Assembly (NCBI GenBank): GCA_022225965.2
Contig: JAKJXP020000017.1
Span: 496,001 to 560,000 of the forward strand
DNA from: Diatrype stigma
Taxonomy: Eukaryota; Ascomycota; Sordariomycetes; Xylariales; Diatrypaceae
DNA: 64,000 bases
Direction: 5' to 3'
In this document: positions 12,830-26,592 of the stretch, one piece after another
Layout: every line of letters starts with the position of its first letter
How positions within the stretch are numbered: the stretch's first letter is position 1
Notes under the pieces: generated by a model
Databases searched by the model: none
Told to the model about the DNA's origin: nothing
The model's input: only the letters and a program-made list of their open reading frames with translations
Position numbers and translations under genes: made by a program

Positions 12830-15196
12830 TTAGCTCGCATGTCCGTACGACGGCGGGGCCGTCCCAGGGCTGCTGTGGTGCTGATGCTGATGCTGGTGTT
12901 GGTGTTGATGCTGGTGGTGCGGGTTGTGGTGGGAGAGACTGAACGAGTTTCGTTCGCGTTTCAACGCTCCGCCGGAACCGCCAATCCCTTCTTGGTAATA
13001 ATCGTCGCTGCCGCCGCTGCCGCTGCCGCCGCCCCTCTCGCTGTGGTGGTTCTGCAGCGGGCCTAGCGTCAGCGAGCCACCACCTCCTCCCGCACCGCCA
13101 AAACTATCTCGCATCGGCGTTCTCGATTGCGAGCTTCCCCCCAAGTGTCCTCCCCCTCCGCCGTGGAGAGCTGCCGTGAAATCCTGCGGCGGCGCGATGG
13201 GCGCGCTCATCTGGGGAGGCGAGTAGTCCGGCACCGAAGTCCGTATGCTCGGGGTTCTGGGGAGGGAGAAGTCGACGGGGGCGGTCAGGGGAGCGGAGGG
13301 GTAGCCCGTCGTGTATGCGGAGGGGTTTCCGTAAGGAGTGGTGGACGCCGCTCGGGAAGAGGAGGAGGTCGAGGACTGCTGCTGCTGCTGTTGCGGGTGG
13401 CCGCTAGCAGGGCCCGGGAGGCTGTGACCCGGCCGGTACTGGTGTCTCAGGTCGAGGCCCAGCGGGAGAGTGGCCGAAGCCGCTCGTAAGCGAGATCGGT
13501 TGTGCGGCGGCTGCTGTAGGGTGGAGGACTGCACGCTCGAGTAGTTGATGTTGGTGGGAGAAGACTGTAGCCCGGAGCCTAGCGAGAAAGTTAGTAACTA
13601 TACAACTACGGGGATTGGAGAGTATTCGTAGCGCTTGCAGACAGACACTTACCAGAGTAAGAGCCAGATTCGTAATTCAGCCCATTTCCAGAGTTGCTAC
13701 CCAGATGATCCGGCTGGTAGACCGGTTGATGCCGGCCAGTGATACCAGGGGCGGTTCCAGCGCTCGAGTAGTTAGTGTAGTCGATGGAATCGCCTTTCCA
13801 GGACATACTAGTGCGCAGGGGCGATTGCAGAGACTCTGTCCTGGACCTCGACATCGTGTCTCTGAGATGAAGCGGCTGCAGGGGTCGGATCTGCTGCCGA
13901 TTTTGGGAGTGCATCTGCGGCCCTGCGTCGAGACTGTTTTGTCGCGCGAAGGGATTAGACGATCTCGGGCCCGTACCCAGCGGGCTCGTCAGATGGCTCG
14001 AATAGTAGCCTCGGTCACTTGCGGCAGGGGACAAGGGTGATAGTATGTCCGAGCTTCCCATGGACCCAGGAGTGAATCCGATGGTCCCAAACCCTGGGCT
14101 CAGCCCGGCGGGGGATAGATGATCGTCGCCATCGCCCCTTCGCATCGTGTCCACCATCAGAGGCCTCATCATGTGCTCCGAATAGGAAGGGGTGCTGAAA
14201 TCCACGGGAGACGACATAGGTGTCCCCAATGCATGGACTGCCCCATATGGCGAGTGCAGAGCCTGGACGTTATCAAAGTCGTCAGGAACTGCCCGCATCT
14301 TGATCATCCGATCTCGATCATCAGCTGTGAGCCTCTTGATCTTGGCTCTCCTGTATTGGGTTAGCTTCTGTCTCCCCTATCTTCTCCTGGGGGTATCACA
14401 GCAGACTCACCGGTTCTGGAACCAGACCTGGACCTGCCTCGGGCTTAGCCCAGGGATTTCCCGTGATAACCGTTCTCGGTGTGCAGCGTCTGGGTGTGGC
14501 TGTTTTGCAAACTCGCTCATGAGAAAACGGGTTTGTTGGTGTGTAAGTCTACTAAATGTCAGCCTAGCCCTGAAGCTCGTCGCGCCGTCTGCATTCCTCA
14601 TACCTAAACCGTTTCATTTTTCTACGGGCCGCTGTCCGCTCAGCAGCGGTTTGCGGGTGGCTTGGGTGATCTCCATCGGCCTCGAGCATCTCATCGTCGT
14701 CCAGTACATCATCGTCTTCCTCTTTCTCTACAACAACATCTTCGTTCCCACTCTGACTAGCAGTGACGTCCTGACCTTGACCTATCGATGCCGTAGGCTC
14801 CCCTAGGCTTGAGGTATGTGCCAATCCCGGGGTGTCTGTCGAGGCTAGAGAATCTTCCTGTGCTGGCTCGGCCTTGATCGAATACGTAGAGTCTCGAGTT
14901 TCGGCGGCTTCTTGGATAGGGGATTCTGCTTTGGGTTGCCGAAGGCCTAGGGGATCTAGGTGACGAGTATGACCTGTGTCTGGGCCTGGACCACTCTGAG
15001 TCTGCCGGCGCTGGTTGTCTGTAGTGTCTTCTTGCGTGCTTCCTGGCCGCTGCTGTGTTGGAGCATTGTTGTTGGAGCCTGTCCCTGGTATTTGCTCGAA
15101 GGGTTGTGCAAATATGTTGTTCTCGCCAGGAGGTAGGAATGAATAATGCCCGTGCCAATCAGGCTGTGTCGACAACTGACTGTTATAGCTCGACAT
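12830..15196 (-). CDS. htf1: Homeobox transcription factor, Htf1/MoHox2-like conidiation regulator
   Basis: Exons on the minus strand are 15196..14604, 14548..14411, 14350..13653 and 13578..12830, giving 725 residues. Introns of 55, 60 and 74 nt have GT-AG ends, and the last has a CTAAC branch. The homeodomain spans about residues 190-252: RRKMKRFRLTHQQTRFLMSE, then PHPDAAHRERLSREIPGLSP, then helix 3 VQVWFQNRRAKIKRL with the invariant W240, F241, N243 and R245. An acidic patch (about 155-180) precedes it. The remainder is Ser/Pro/Gly-rich with a Q6 run and an (HQ)n tract near the C-terminus. The homeodomain and following ADDRDRMIKMRAVPDDFD match what I recall of Htf1/Hox2 proteins, needed for phialide and conidium formation in Fusarium and Magnaporthe. 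Start is uncertain: an in-frame ATG at 15283 would add 29 residues. The acceptor of intron 1 could be TAG at 14552 or 14549, differing by one residue. Confidence 0.9.
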
Positions 15197-18043
15197 GCGT
15201 GGGCTCGTGGGCTTGTGGAAGATGGCCTCAAGTTTGCTAGACCAGGGGTGTTGCTCCGCTTCACATTGCCTAGTTACGAGCATTGGGAAGACTGTGACCC
15301 AGAAGGTAACTTGAATTGGAAGAGGCGGTACCGGAAAGCAACACGTGCTTGTTGAAAGACGGTGCAACGAACGAACGACGCAGAAGATCGTCTAGGGGAT
15401 TCTAAGATCTCTAAGCTTTGGTGAATCCTCTGCAATAGTCAAGCCAAATGCTGTAAGATCCGTATCAGGCAAGCTCCACGAGGGTAGTCTCGTCGAGAAT
15501 GTCGACAGTGTCCTAGTATCCGGGGCGTGGTAAGGCCAGAACAGTAGCGTATAGAGCAGACCGTATGTTTCGATGTCGGGATAATCAAGTGAGCCGAAAG
15601 AGCTGAATGGTGTTTTGTTGAAGCGCCCTTAAAACAGTCCAAGCAGGCTACCGTCAACTGAATCAGAATGCCACCCACAGGATATGTCGGGAATGTTGCT
15701 TTCAAGACCAGAGCTTTCCGCAGACTTCGACCCAACGACAAGCCTGTCTCAGTAACTACCCAATCTAGTCGTCAAATCGGATATCAAAGACCGTGTGCCA
15801 AGACTCCACAAGTTCACCGAGTCCAAGGTAGTAGGTATAATTCAGTAATGGGGGTGTGTCGGGTTGGATGAGGTCGTCGTCAGTATGGCAGAGTCAAGCA
15901 AAGGTTAGGAGAAGATGCCTTAGGCGTGATGATGTCCCTTCCATTCGGGATGAGTCGTGTATAAAAATGAGAATCCTCGAATGATGTCCTAGTGGGGTCA
16001 GTCGCCTCAAGTCACCCTGGTACTTCCAGGCCCAGTTATGTATTGGATCTCAAAGCTATCCCTGGTCTGGTTGGAGCAGGCTGTCCCTGAGGTAACCCTT
16101 GCGCTGGTGGTGGGAGAGGTAAAATTAATACCGAATAGCAGAGCTCATCCTCGCGGAGAAATGTCTAGACTGGCTCCGAACAACAAACAAGGGCTCGCAC
16201 AGGCTGTACTGCGTAGTGGAGGGATTAGAAACCGTTGGCAGACATGGCATAGTTTAACACGGTATCTAGCCCAATACTGTCGAAAGATCGATTGAAGGTC
16301 TGACCGTTCGGTTCGAGGCGAGTTGAGAGAACCCACACACTCTAGAGCCCAGGCATTGGAGGGAAATTCTAGCGTAAGGAAAATCTGCCAGACACGTACC
16401 TTTCTTTTTATAAAGCTATAGAAGGGGTAACAACGTTGATGCTAACTGAATATTGACTATGGGGGGTTCTCGGCTGAATGGCTAATGCCATGTTCTGCTG
16501 AACGGCCATAAATCCAATGGAAGACCCCTTGCCACCGTAGCCCTCCCGGCCGAGGAAGTAGACGGGCTCGTGTGTAGATGGAGTAAAGATACGTCTAAAT
16601 CTCGGATACTACTTCACGATGAATATCTGCAGATTTGCTAAAAGGAATGTTAAAAAGAGCCGCACTAGGCAGGTAATCACAGTCTCGTATCAAGATCGAG
16701 TGACCCTAATATAAACAGGAGGACGAGATACAAGTCGAAGCAGGCATACCTAACTCACAACCGCCCAGATCCAGATTCCGGCGAGTAGTGCCTGACGTAG
16801 GGCAGGAGTACCTGGGATATCGGAGGATGACAGAACAAGGAGTGCATGCCAACTCGACTGGTAATCTGGATACATCTGGACACAGGCAATTGGCCCTTCG
16901 CTACACTAGCTCAGCGTAGACTTCTACGGATGAACGCATGACCGTTGTCGAGACTGTTACATGCCTAGGCCAATAGGAGGCTCGACGGCTCTGGGTGGGT
17001 GTGCCTTCTGCTGATTTTGCGGGGAGTATGCGAAAGCGCATCGAGGCCAAGGTACTTCCAAATCGGTAATGAAGCAGGGCCTCAAATGGTGTGGAGTAGG
17101 CCACGAGCAAGGGGGGTCGATATGATGCCTGACCCTGGTATTGACTACAGGGACTCAAGGGAAGATCTTTTTTGATCTCCCATGCCGCTGACCAGGTGTC
17201 ATGTACGTACCCTTCTAGGGGGGTGAGGTCTTTTGCAAAGCTTTCCCTCTGAGCCCGTAGTCGTACTAGGTATAGACACCCGCACAGTATCCTACCCTGT
17301 TGCCTGCTCCCTTTGTGGGCGTCATCGTGGTCGCGCAGAGGATGCAATCAGGCTCATGCAGGATCGCAGAACGCAACCAGCGTTACCGCGAAATATCCGT
17401 TAAGAGTCAACAACACGTGGATGGAATGTACAAAGGGATTCTGCCAACTAACTAATGGGAGTGCCCATGCGCCAGACTACATGTGGCCGCTACACTATAG
17501 AGCAAGGTAGAGAGAGACTCAGGCTCGTACAGGAATTCGGATAATGCCGGGGGGTTGGCATGGAAATTTGTGAAGCCACCGTCTACGGAGTACCGAGCCG
17601 CTGGCATAAGATCGGGCACCGTCGTGCGAGACAGAGTAGCGCTATCTCCATTAGAGCCTTCCGACCCTGAGGGTTTGTGGAAAGATGCGCCGAACGAGCC
17701 GTAGGCTGATATGATGTGTTACCCGCAGAGCCTAGTGGGGCACGATGTAACAGTGGGCGTGATCTATCCTGGTCCTGGACTGGGATTTGGAGTTCTGAAG
17801 GCACTTCCTACCACTAGCAGCAGCTTGTCTTCATGGTAGTTGCCCTTTGGAGTATAGCCAGCGTTATAGCAGGCGGTATAAGGAGGTATGCCCCAGGTGT
17901 GGGAGACTTATGTAAGCTAAAGTGCAACCCGCCCATGGCCAGCGAATCATGACCGCCCATCGTGAAGTAGTAGCAGCGTCAGTAGCTATCTCTAGGTGGG
18001 TATGCAGCTCGTGAAATCAGCAAGAAGACACGGAGTAGTACGA

Positions 18044-18044
18044 A

Positions 18045-18075
<31 letters not shown>

Positions 18076-18081
18076 CAACAA
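18044..18081. repeat. (AGC)n/(AAC)n trinucleotide microsatellite
   Basis: Runs of AGC then AAC triplets in non-coding DNA. Confidence 0.85.
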
Positions 18082-18238
18082 TAGTAGCAGCAGGAGTAAC
18101 AGCAGGAGTAACAACAGCGGCCGCAGTAGCCCAGCGTGTTTCGCTCACCGAGAGATCGATGTTGGCATCGCCCATGTCGACCAAACCAGCGAGTATAGGC
18201 AGGCAAGCAAGTAGGTACAAGAAGCTTCGGTTGTAGCT

Positions 18239-18310
18239 GTGGATTATGAACTGTGGACTATGGACTGTGGGCTGTGGATTGTGGACTTTGGACTGTGGAC
18301 TGTGGATTGG
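18239..18310. repeat. Tandem GGACTGT-type 7-mer minisatellite
   Basis: About ten degenerate copies of TGGACTG/TGGATTG-like heptamers in succession. Confidence 0.8.
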
Positions 18311-18740
18311 CGTAGGCGGTGCTCCTGCTGCCAAGACCAAGACGCACATCAGCCCATGGTTTCATGATGGGGGGTTTTGGCGAGCGACATGGGTAAGGCG
18401 GGTTGGGATGGTTGCGCGACAGGAATCCAGAGCCCGCCTGGCAACGGGAGGAATTAAGCGCAAATGAAGGGCGACGCCTCACATACCGACGGTAACGGTG
18501 CAAGAGATAGTTGCAAGAGATACCATACCAACCAATATCGATCTCGATGTTTCTGATCAGTGATGGGACGATGGACGATGGACGATGGGATGGGATGGGA
18601 GCGAAAGGAGTTAAGGGCAAATTGGAGGGATTGGGATGTGGACATTGCGCTGGCCTAGACCCGGAGCAGAGTCGGTTCTCCGACCTAGACGGATCCGAAG
18701 ACTGTGGGGACCCTTCGTTCTCTTTGATTCTCAAGTTCGC

Positions 18741-18788
18741 TCAGGTTCAGTCAGGTTCAGGTTCAAGTTCAGGTTCAAGTTCAGGTTG
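18741..18788. repeat. (GGTTCA)n hexamer repeat
   Basis: Alternating AGGTTC and AAGTTC units, about eight copies. Confidence 0.8.
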
Positions 18789-21700
18789 ATACGGGTGAAG
18801 GTACACCGGTAACCAGGCTGAAGAAGCGTGACGCCAGATGCTAGACTAGACGTCACGGTCACGCCCTTAGAGCAGCCGGGTTCAATCCCCAGGAAGCCCG
18901 CTACTGGCCACTGTCACGGAGTCCAGGGAGGATGGATGGCTTTGGTTAGAACTTAGGTGCCTCGTGGAAAAAGGGGAAACATGGAAAAGACATCGGTAAC
19001 AACACCACGCCACAGTGACACAGTCTCCAATTAGTCAGGGTAGCATAATCCTGTTCTGTTCTGTTCTGCTCTGTCCTGTCCCATCCTGTCCGGCCCGGGC
19101 CTGGCCTGGCTGTCTAACGCGCGAACTAGGTTGTCACAAGGAGCGAAAGCGTCTGCTGGGGGAGATTGTGCTGTTTCGTAGATTCTTCTTTGCAGGCGTG
19201 CGGTGCGGTATGTAGGTCAGGCAGGTAGTCAACTGAACGTTTCGAAACGAAAAATAACTAAGAAGAAGAAAGAAAGGGAAGATGAGGAAGGGATGGTGCA
19301 GGTCCCGCTGCTACGGCGGGCAGGGAGCGCTAAAATTAACGGTGGTGTCGATGTGGGCGTGGGCGAGAGGAGGGGTGAGATGACGGAGCGCGTATGTAGG
19401 TATGTATGTATGTATGTACATACATAACCACCTACATAATGTACCTGTGGAAAAGATGTAAATGTACCTGCATATCGGCGCATCGGCTAACCCACCCGCA
19501 TGTATAGTCTACTCGGAAGCCACTCGGAACACGCTCCCATTCGACTGGGCCTCCCGGCCGATTGATGGAAACAAAAACCTCCCTTTACCCCCTACTTCGT
19601 ACCTCGTACGTAGTACTTGTTACTTCGTACATAGTTATTATCTCGTCACTGGGTTGGAAGTTCCAGTTCACTGTTGGCACTCGGGTTCGAACCTGGAAAT
19701 AGGGAGACCTGGGACCCGGGCACATGGACACAGGGACACACGGGCACAGGGACATGGTATGTATGTATACTCGAGTGTCCATCAGCCGACGGCATCGTAC
19801 TTGATGCGTGTGTCTCTCCCTCATGCTTAAGTTGTAGATACATCGTATTATCGTATAGCAAGCATACCTAGGTTGGTATCGTATGTCATGTGCATTGTAC
19901 ACCTGCATGTTGAATATCTTACGCTCAGCACTTGACATCTAATTAACTATCTACATACCCAACTTGGCGGGTAGTCTGTTAAGGTGTGTTAGAGTATATA
20001 CCGAGTAATACCGATGCATGCATGCATCTTGCTTCTACCTCCTGATACTCTTGCATTTACTCCCTACGCAGTATACAGATAGGAAATTCCTCCGGCTGTA
20101 CCTGAGTACAGCGTGATCCCAACGACGGTAGCCGACTACGTAATACCCCGTATATAACAGCATGGAGTTACGCGCTTGGGTTACCAGCTACCTAGTTAGC
20201 ACCCCCGAGTCCAAGACATCACCACCAGGACTATAACCAACGTACTACTAGGCATGTATACAGATAGGGGGCGGCGCTGGTGGGCACACGTGGCTTTAAA
20301 ACTGGATAATCGTAATTCATTAGACTTAAATCTTTAGACTGTAACAGGTGAGGCACCTTGGCGCAACCCCGGCATCCCTCCCGCCCGCCTTCGATATCCA
20401 TATTCCATACCCTAGATGTTCTCTCGGTCTCTGGCCTCTCGACTAAAATTAACGTTAGCGCCCACGCAGCTAGGCTCTAGCCGAAGCAGATCAAGCCCAA
20501 AACGTGGGATTCCAGGATCTCAGTTGTCTATCGTCCATGATCATACCATATGGCGGACATGGGCCACGCACTCACTCACCACCACGTGAATAGCTTCCCG
20601 CAGAACTTGAGACGGCCTACCCATTGCTTTTTCTAGCGGTAGCGCGTCTAACGGGATCGTCCTGAAGTACAATCGACTGCTGGTCTAGTATATAATAGGT
20701 GAAGCCGTACGCTTGTCTTGGCCCCTATGTAAGCCAAGGGCCATACGATGTGTTTTGACGTCCCCAGACCCAGACGACAGTTTGGACCCCACACGATTAA
20801 ATATACCCAAAGAGGAAATGCATTTCCGGGTTATAGGTAACGAGCAAAGTTGGGGGCCAAATAGGGGAAGGGAGTGAACGAGGCACTGATGTATCATTAT
20901 CATCCTTATTCTTATTTGATTGTTATTATTATTACTCGCTTCTAGCAAACTGGCAACCAACTACCGCACACACGCACACACGCACACACAATGACATTGT
21001 GGCGAATAAAAGCACTAATCGGATGACACTCTGTGGCGTTTCTTCTCGTGCCTCCCGGCGGCAGGGTTTAGACTAGTATCCGTGCAATTTGTGACCAGAG
21101 CTAAAATTGACTTCACATGAGTCCTTCGGTGAGTTCTCTGCCAGCAGGTAGCCGAGAAGATCGGAAATGATTTAGGTTCCGGGTATCCAGCATCAGACAG
21201 TCCGTCCGCCCTGGCTTGGATGCTACCTACTTTACCTGTACACATGTGGTCCCATCCCGGCCCCCGGCTCCCCTCTCCCCTCCCTCTCCTCAGCCCCTAT
21301 GACCTATAGCCTCCCTCCGGTGCCCCTCCAACGGGGGTGTTCGTGGGTGATGGGGTCACATCGAGAATCTGGTAACGTAAGGGTTTTGAGTAACCGTAGC
21401 TGCATATCCGTCTGTAAGGTATGTATAGCGTCACAAATGCTGTGCACCTATGATGGGTAGCTCATGTCTCTCTCTTTCCCTCTCTTTCCCTCTCTCTTTG
21501 GCTTTCTCCTCGCCATGTCTCATCTTGAAGGCCAGCCTCAATACGACAGCTTGCTCCTGTGATGCGCTTCAAGGCCTACCTATCGGCCCCGAAGCGCCCT
21601 CCTACCCCATCATCGACTGATCCAGCTTGCAGGCTAGTTTGACTGGGTGGTGGATGTGTGGGATATATGGATTGCAGTGGGCGGTCTCGAACAGATCGAC

Positions 21701-24700
21701 CGGCGCTGTCTACGGGGGTATGCGCAATCAACCCGCCCCCGATCGAAGCCTCCGAGTTCCAAGGTTGCTAACCAACGATGAACGAGCCGCTGCCCCAAGC
21801 GTGGTGGGTAATTTTCCGTGATGATTTGCGATGGCGACAAAGTTCTGCATCGCTAGAGTGACCTAGAATCCTGAGCTATGCCCAGCTACGCCCATTCTGC
21901 TAGCTCCATGATTCATCCTCGATGATTTTGACGTATCTGCACGGCACGGTTGTCAATCCCACGCGTTTCACCCGCTTGCGGGTGGGTCTGCATCTTACAA
22001 AAGTACAATACGTAGTACCTAGGAAGATCAGATTCATCGGGAGCTAAGTTAAGCGAGCCCGATGTAAGCAAAAGATGCTGGTGTTTTGCGATTGAGCGTC
22101 TACGTAATGAGTCATTAGTAAGGAGGATCTTCTTCGTTACCGGAGTATTTTTACGGTCCTCCCTCGTGTGCGCGGATAGATTAGATGCTGCGAGACTAGA
22201 TCTCAGGTCGCCCGTCAGCTCCGAAATAATAAGGGTCACGATGCCAAGAGGAAGAAGTCGGGGTCGGGCTTCATCTCCGACCACGAGAAGGAGTTGTTTT
22301 GGGGTTTGCTGTGTCATCGGAGTAACAGGATATAATTATCTCCTATTCGAGATGATCAACTCTTCTTTATCAAGGTTATCGCTGCCTATAACTGATCCTT
22401 TGTTATCACTCTTAAATCTAAATTTGGGCCTGCATGAGGTCATTCATCAACTCTCTGCCGTGGCGTGGGAGATGCGCGACATATCGATATAGGGCCTTGT
22501 ATAAGCCAGAGAGGTGCAGATTCGAGATTCTAGATCTGGAGATTCGATGGTCTGCCTGTATGTCTAGTAGTAGTAGCTACTACTTAGTCAATACCTACCT
22601 TAGGTAGCCGCGCCTCGCCTCGTGGCCGGTGGAAAAGAGCCCTATAGGCTATAGAAGGACTGGCCACTGAGTGGATTGGATGGAAAAGCGCGGCGTCCAT
22701 CCCGCTACCACTACCGCTACCGCTACCGCAGCCGCTACCTGGACTACTTACTAAGTTACCGCACAACGCTACAGGTTCCCAGCTGTATGGGATGGGTCCA
22801 CAGCGGACTTGCGGATTTCGCAGGCTCTGGCGGGCTTTGGCGGGCCCTTTGCGAGATTAATCGCGGTTGTAAGGACTGGCGCGAGATTTCGAGTATATTG
22901 GAACCGGCATAAGCTGGCCCAGGCTGGCCAAGCTGCTAGGGTTGGCTTCGGATGTTCGAAGGGAGCGTTGACGTTGAAGTCGGCTGTGCGGTAGAACGCG
23001 GCCGGATGATGTGCATAAGATGAACGTTATACATACGTGCGTAAGTACCTACCTATAGCAAGACACTCTATAGCCACTGCCTGGACTAGGGAGGTATGTA
23101 CACACATACCCGTATTACCTGGGCATATACATAGAGTCTATACACACACACACATGTACATACATGCCATGCTGTACGTCAACTTAGTTAGTGTAAGGCG
23201 GTGCGGCAGGCTCTAACCCAGATCCCTACTAGATCGAATAGTTACCACTAACACCAAGAATCCGGTACGGCACGATTAGCGGCGCTTGATCAACTGTAGT
23301 GACCTACATAGTCCTGTACATAGTAGTCCTGTAGTGACCTGAGAACCTAGACTAACGCCCTAACCGAACCGAACCACCAAGGTAGGCCTAGTCTCTAGGG
23401 ATATATGCCTACCTGGGTATTCGCGTGGGTATTTGCTATTCGTAGTTGTTCATAGCGGCGCACAGACGGTTCTTACTGGTTTGCCTCGGCAGGAAGAAGA
23501 CTCGGCAGGAAGAACTTGAAGGTATGTACGAAGTGGCTAGGGGGAGTCTGAGCCTGCAAGCCAGACTGCCAGACTGCCAGCCAGCCTACGCAAAATGGGC
23601 TGAATGCAGGTGGCTGCAACATGGACACTTCAATGTTCGTCTTATACCGGTACTACATAGTATTAGACTACCTTAAGTACAAAGTAGGTAATGTAGGTAT
23701 ATACAGTCTCGCTGACGGCAACTTGGTCATCGTATATGTTCATATCCACCTCTGACTATTCCCCCTATAGGGGTCTCTTATAGGGGCATCTTCATTCACC
23801 GACCTGCTTCTTCTTCTAGCAACGGCGGTCCAAGGCCCGGTTGATCTACCCGCGCTGCAACCCAGATGACCAGCGTGAATCAGTCTTGCTACGACTTGTA
23901 GCCTTGACCAATGCGAAGAAAAATATATCTGATGACGATGTATAAGTAGACTGTTGGAGCTTTCCCCTTTCAGGGGAGCTCGTAATTCCCGACTGAGCAA
24001 TGACAGCCTCGTCGATAGCCCCATGTGCTACAAGACCTGCAAGGCGGAGTTTTCAGTAATGGGTGTCTCTACATCTGTATGGTTTGGGAGTGATATGCAG
24101 ACGCGCTAATGCGATTCGTGTCTCTCCATGCGAGCCCAGCTCTTCGTAATGATCCTCTAGAACCTTCCCACGGCCGACTCTGAATCCCAAGAGAGACGCG
24201 CAACCTCCAGTTCCGGATACCAGGGTTGGTATTGAGCCAGATAAGCTACGTCAGTCTAGCATAGCATAGCTTTCGAAGGTGAGCAAAAATGGGCTGCCCA
24301 GATCTCACCCCTTTTAGACCAAGGCGGTCAACTTCGGCCCTGCCGGGGCCCTGCAGGAGACCGGTTGCCATCTGAGAAAGCGAAGAGAAAGAAAGAAAAA
24401 GAAAAGAACCGGATAAAAGAAAGCCTGGGCGAACCACGAAATGCCTAGCCTTCATCCGAACCGTCTGGCCGAAGCCCGCCGCCACAAGCACCATTACACC
24501 GCATTGTATATGCCATCCGCCAGGAAATCAGGCGGTAGCCCGCCGAGGCTTGGGCTGATTCTTGCTACTCACTCTCACTTGCATCATAATCGCGGTGTCT
24601 AGCAAGCTTTGGTTGCTTGCTAGGCAGGCAGCTGATGGTCTTCGTAGGTAGTCATTCACAGGTTCTTTTTCTTATTGTCAACATATGACCAGCCACGGAT

Positions 24701-25743
24701 AGCTCAAATCACTCGGCCGCATACCACATGGCCCACCAGTGTCTCATCTAGTCGCCTGTCATCAGCCTGCGTCAGGCAGGGAGCTTCGTTTCAAAGCATC
24801 TGCTTTCTTCTGCCATGCCAATAGACGTTCCACATGCTAATATGTATGAGGCCAAAGGGAGGGGGGGTAGGGCAGCAAAAGACTGATGCTAGATAACCGG
24901 GACGAAGGGACTTGTGAATTCAAAACGGATTCGGGAATCACCGGACATCTACATACATCATAGTCGTCCACGGGCGACCGTTGCTAAGCACACACGACAT
25001 GAACCTATATGCGCGGAGATGACAGTTGGTTCCCAGCATCTCAGTAATCGGGAACTTGCTACTACCCTGGTCCTCCCCCATTCGGGCAGGGATATCCCTT
25101 CTATCTCATGCCTCTGCTTTTCATTCCCTGAAGAAGCATTTTCCGCGAGAAAATAACTAGTGCGGCCACACCACATGATACTGAGAGGGAGGGCATCGCA
25201 CAGCATAATGCTACGAATGTCGTAGTTTGTATCCTATCACAAGGGAGGCTCGGCCGTCGATGGCTGCCTCGCCCCTTATATGACCTCGTATGACTATTAC
25301 CTTGAATGAATATGAACCACCAGAGCATATACCAGGTGTATCCCAGGAAGACAGGTTGATGGCTAGCTAGCCCGTCCCCCCCACGCTCGGTGCTCAGAAA
25401 CACAAGGGTGGGGGATGGAATAGGTACAGAAGATTCGCGATTGGCTTGGTCAGAGACATGCTATATCACTTGCGCGAGGTGGTGATGACTGCTAGTGGAT
25501 TTGATGGTCGTTTGCCCGGTCTGGCGCGGTAATCGATCACGTCGTAGGTAGGTAGGCAGGCAAGGCAGGCAAGGCTCAGCAACCGATTCGTATGTTGGTC
25601 GCCGCGACTGAGAGCTGCAGCAATCCGGTAGGGGAAATGAGCTATGATCTTGGGTAGTGGCAATGTCTTGCAGTGTTTACTTCTCCCCATTACGTTACTG
25701 GAACGTAACCGATGCTTGAACAGTCATCAGGTGCTGGTTATCA

Positions 25744-26031
25744 TCACTCCCCGTGGAATGCTTGATCCTCTCCACTGGAGTACAAGTCACCCAACCGAAC
25801 GAAACCTCGCATATCCAACATGTATGAAAACTCCCAAGACATCCTAGATGCCCTAATGAGCACAATGTACTTACGCATCTGCGAAGCCAAGTGGACCAGA
25901 CTGGTCTCCAAATCGAATCAAGAGCCCAGAGTGGTATCCGTGGTCTTCTTCTCCAACATGCCGTTCGACTCCTCATTTTCCAAGACACTTGACAGGTCAA
26001 AGGGGTCTTCCGCGGGCTTTGAAACGAAGTT
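25744..26031 (-). pseudogene. Possible decayed coding segment (exon-like, one internal TGA)
   Basis: On the minus strand a frame starting after a TAG acceptor-like site at 26031 reads 95 codons to a TGA at 25746-25744, broken once by TGA at 25920-25918. Composition is protein-like: acidic, including AEDPFDLSSVLENEES, then FDLETSLVHLASQMR. The internal TGA lies where a C-to-T change of CGA would create it. No family is recognised, and chance cannot be excluded for a frame this short. Confidence 0.25.
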
Positions 26032-26559
26032 CTAGTCGTAGCAGATCCGGCTATCTGTGTCGAACCTGAACTACAACCCCGAGTCATCACCATCAGTACG
26101 AGTAGAACAGCTCTGTGGTCCGTAATAGAGTCTATGCGTGGTTTCGTGGTGCCGAGTAACCCAACCCAGGCCCGTGCTAATTCTCCGCATGTCCTCTTGA
26201 CCACCCTACTTACTGACAACTTATCTCACAGGGCCTCGGCGCATAAACGAGACGTTGTCACTGCATTGCATCTCGGCACGTGGATGAAAATGGGATGGGC
26301 GTTGACCCATAACAACTATTGAACGCGTCTGTTCGTCTGATTCGATCCCGCTCGCTTGCTTGCTCCGCACTCAACTCCTTATCAGCCTGATACGGCCTCG
26401 GTCATGCCAGGCAGGACTTGGACCTGGCTGGCTGGCTGGCTGAACCAAGGCCGCTCTATCGGTCCGGAAACAGGATAGGGTTACTTCACCGTCTAAGGCA
26501 GCCTATGGCTCTGGACTAGGCGCGGCATTGACATTGACTCCAAGGAGAAGGCTTACACG

Positions 26560-26592
26560 GTAGGTAGGTAGGTAGATAGATAGATAGGTAGG
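26560..26592. repeat. (GTAG)n/(ATAG)n microsatellite
   Basis: GTAGGTAGGTAGGTAG followed by ATAG units, read directly. Confidence 0.9.

Noticed and set aside
16901..17347. 148-codon minus-strand ORF
   Set aside because: No motif, no conserved-looking run, no neighbouring exons; treated as chance.
18866..18895. Second tRNA-like GGGTTCAATCCC
   Set aside because: Same reason: no A box (TGGCNNAGTGG-like) at the right spacing upstream.
19670..19700. tRNA-like T-arm GGGTTCGAACCT
   Set aside because: No matching D-arm, anticodon stem or acceptor stem could be built around it.
21913..22317. 134-codon minus-strand ORF
   Set aside because: Somewhat protein-like but no domain or splice context; cannot be supported.
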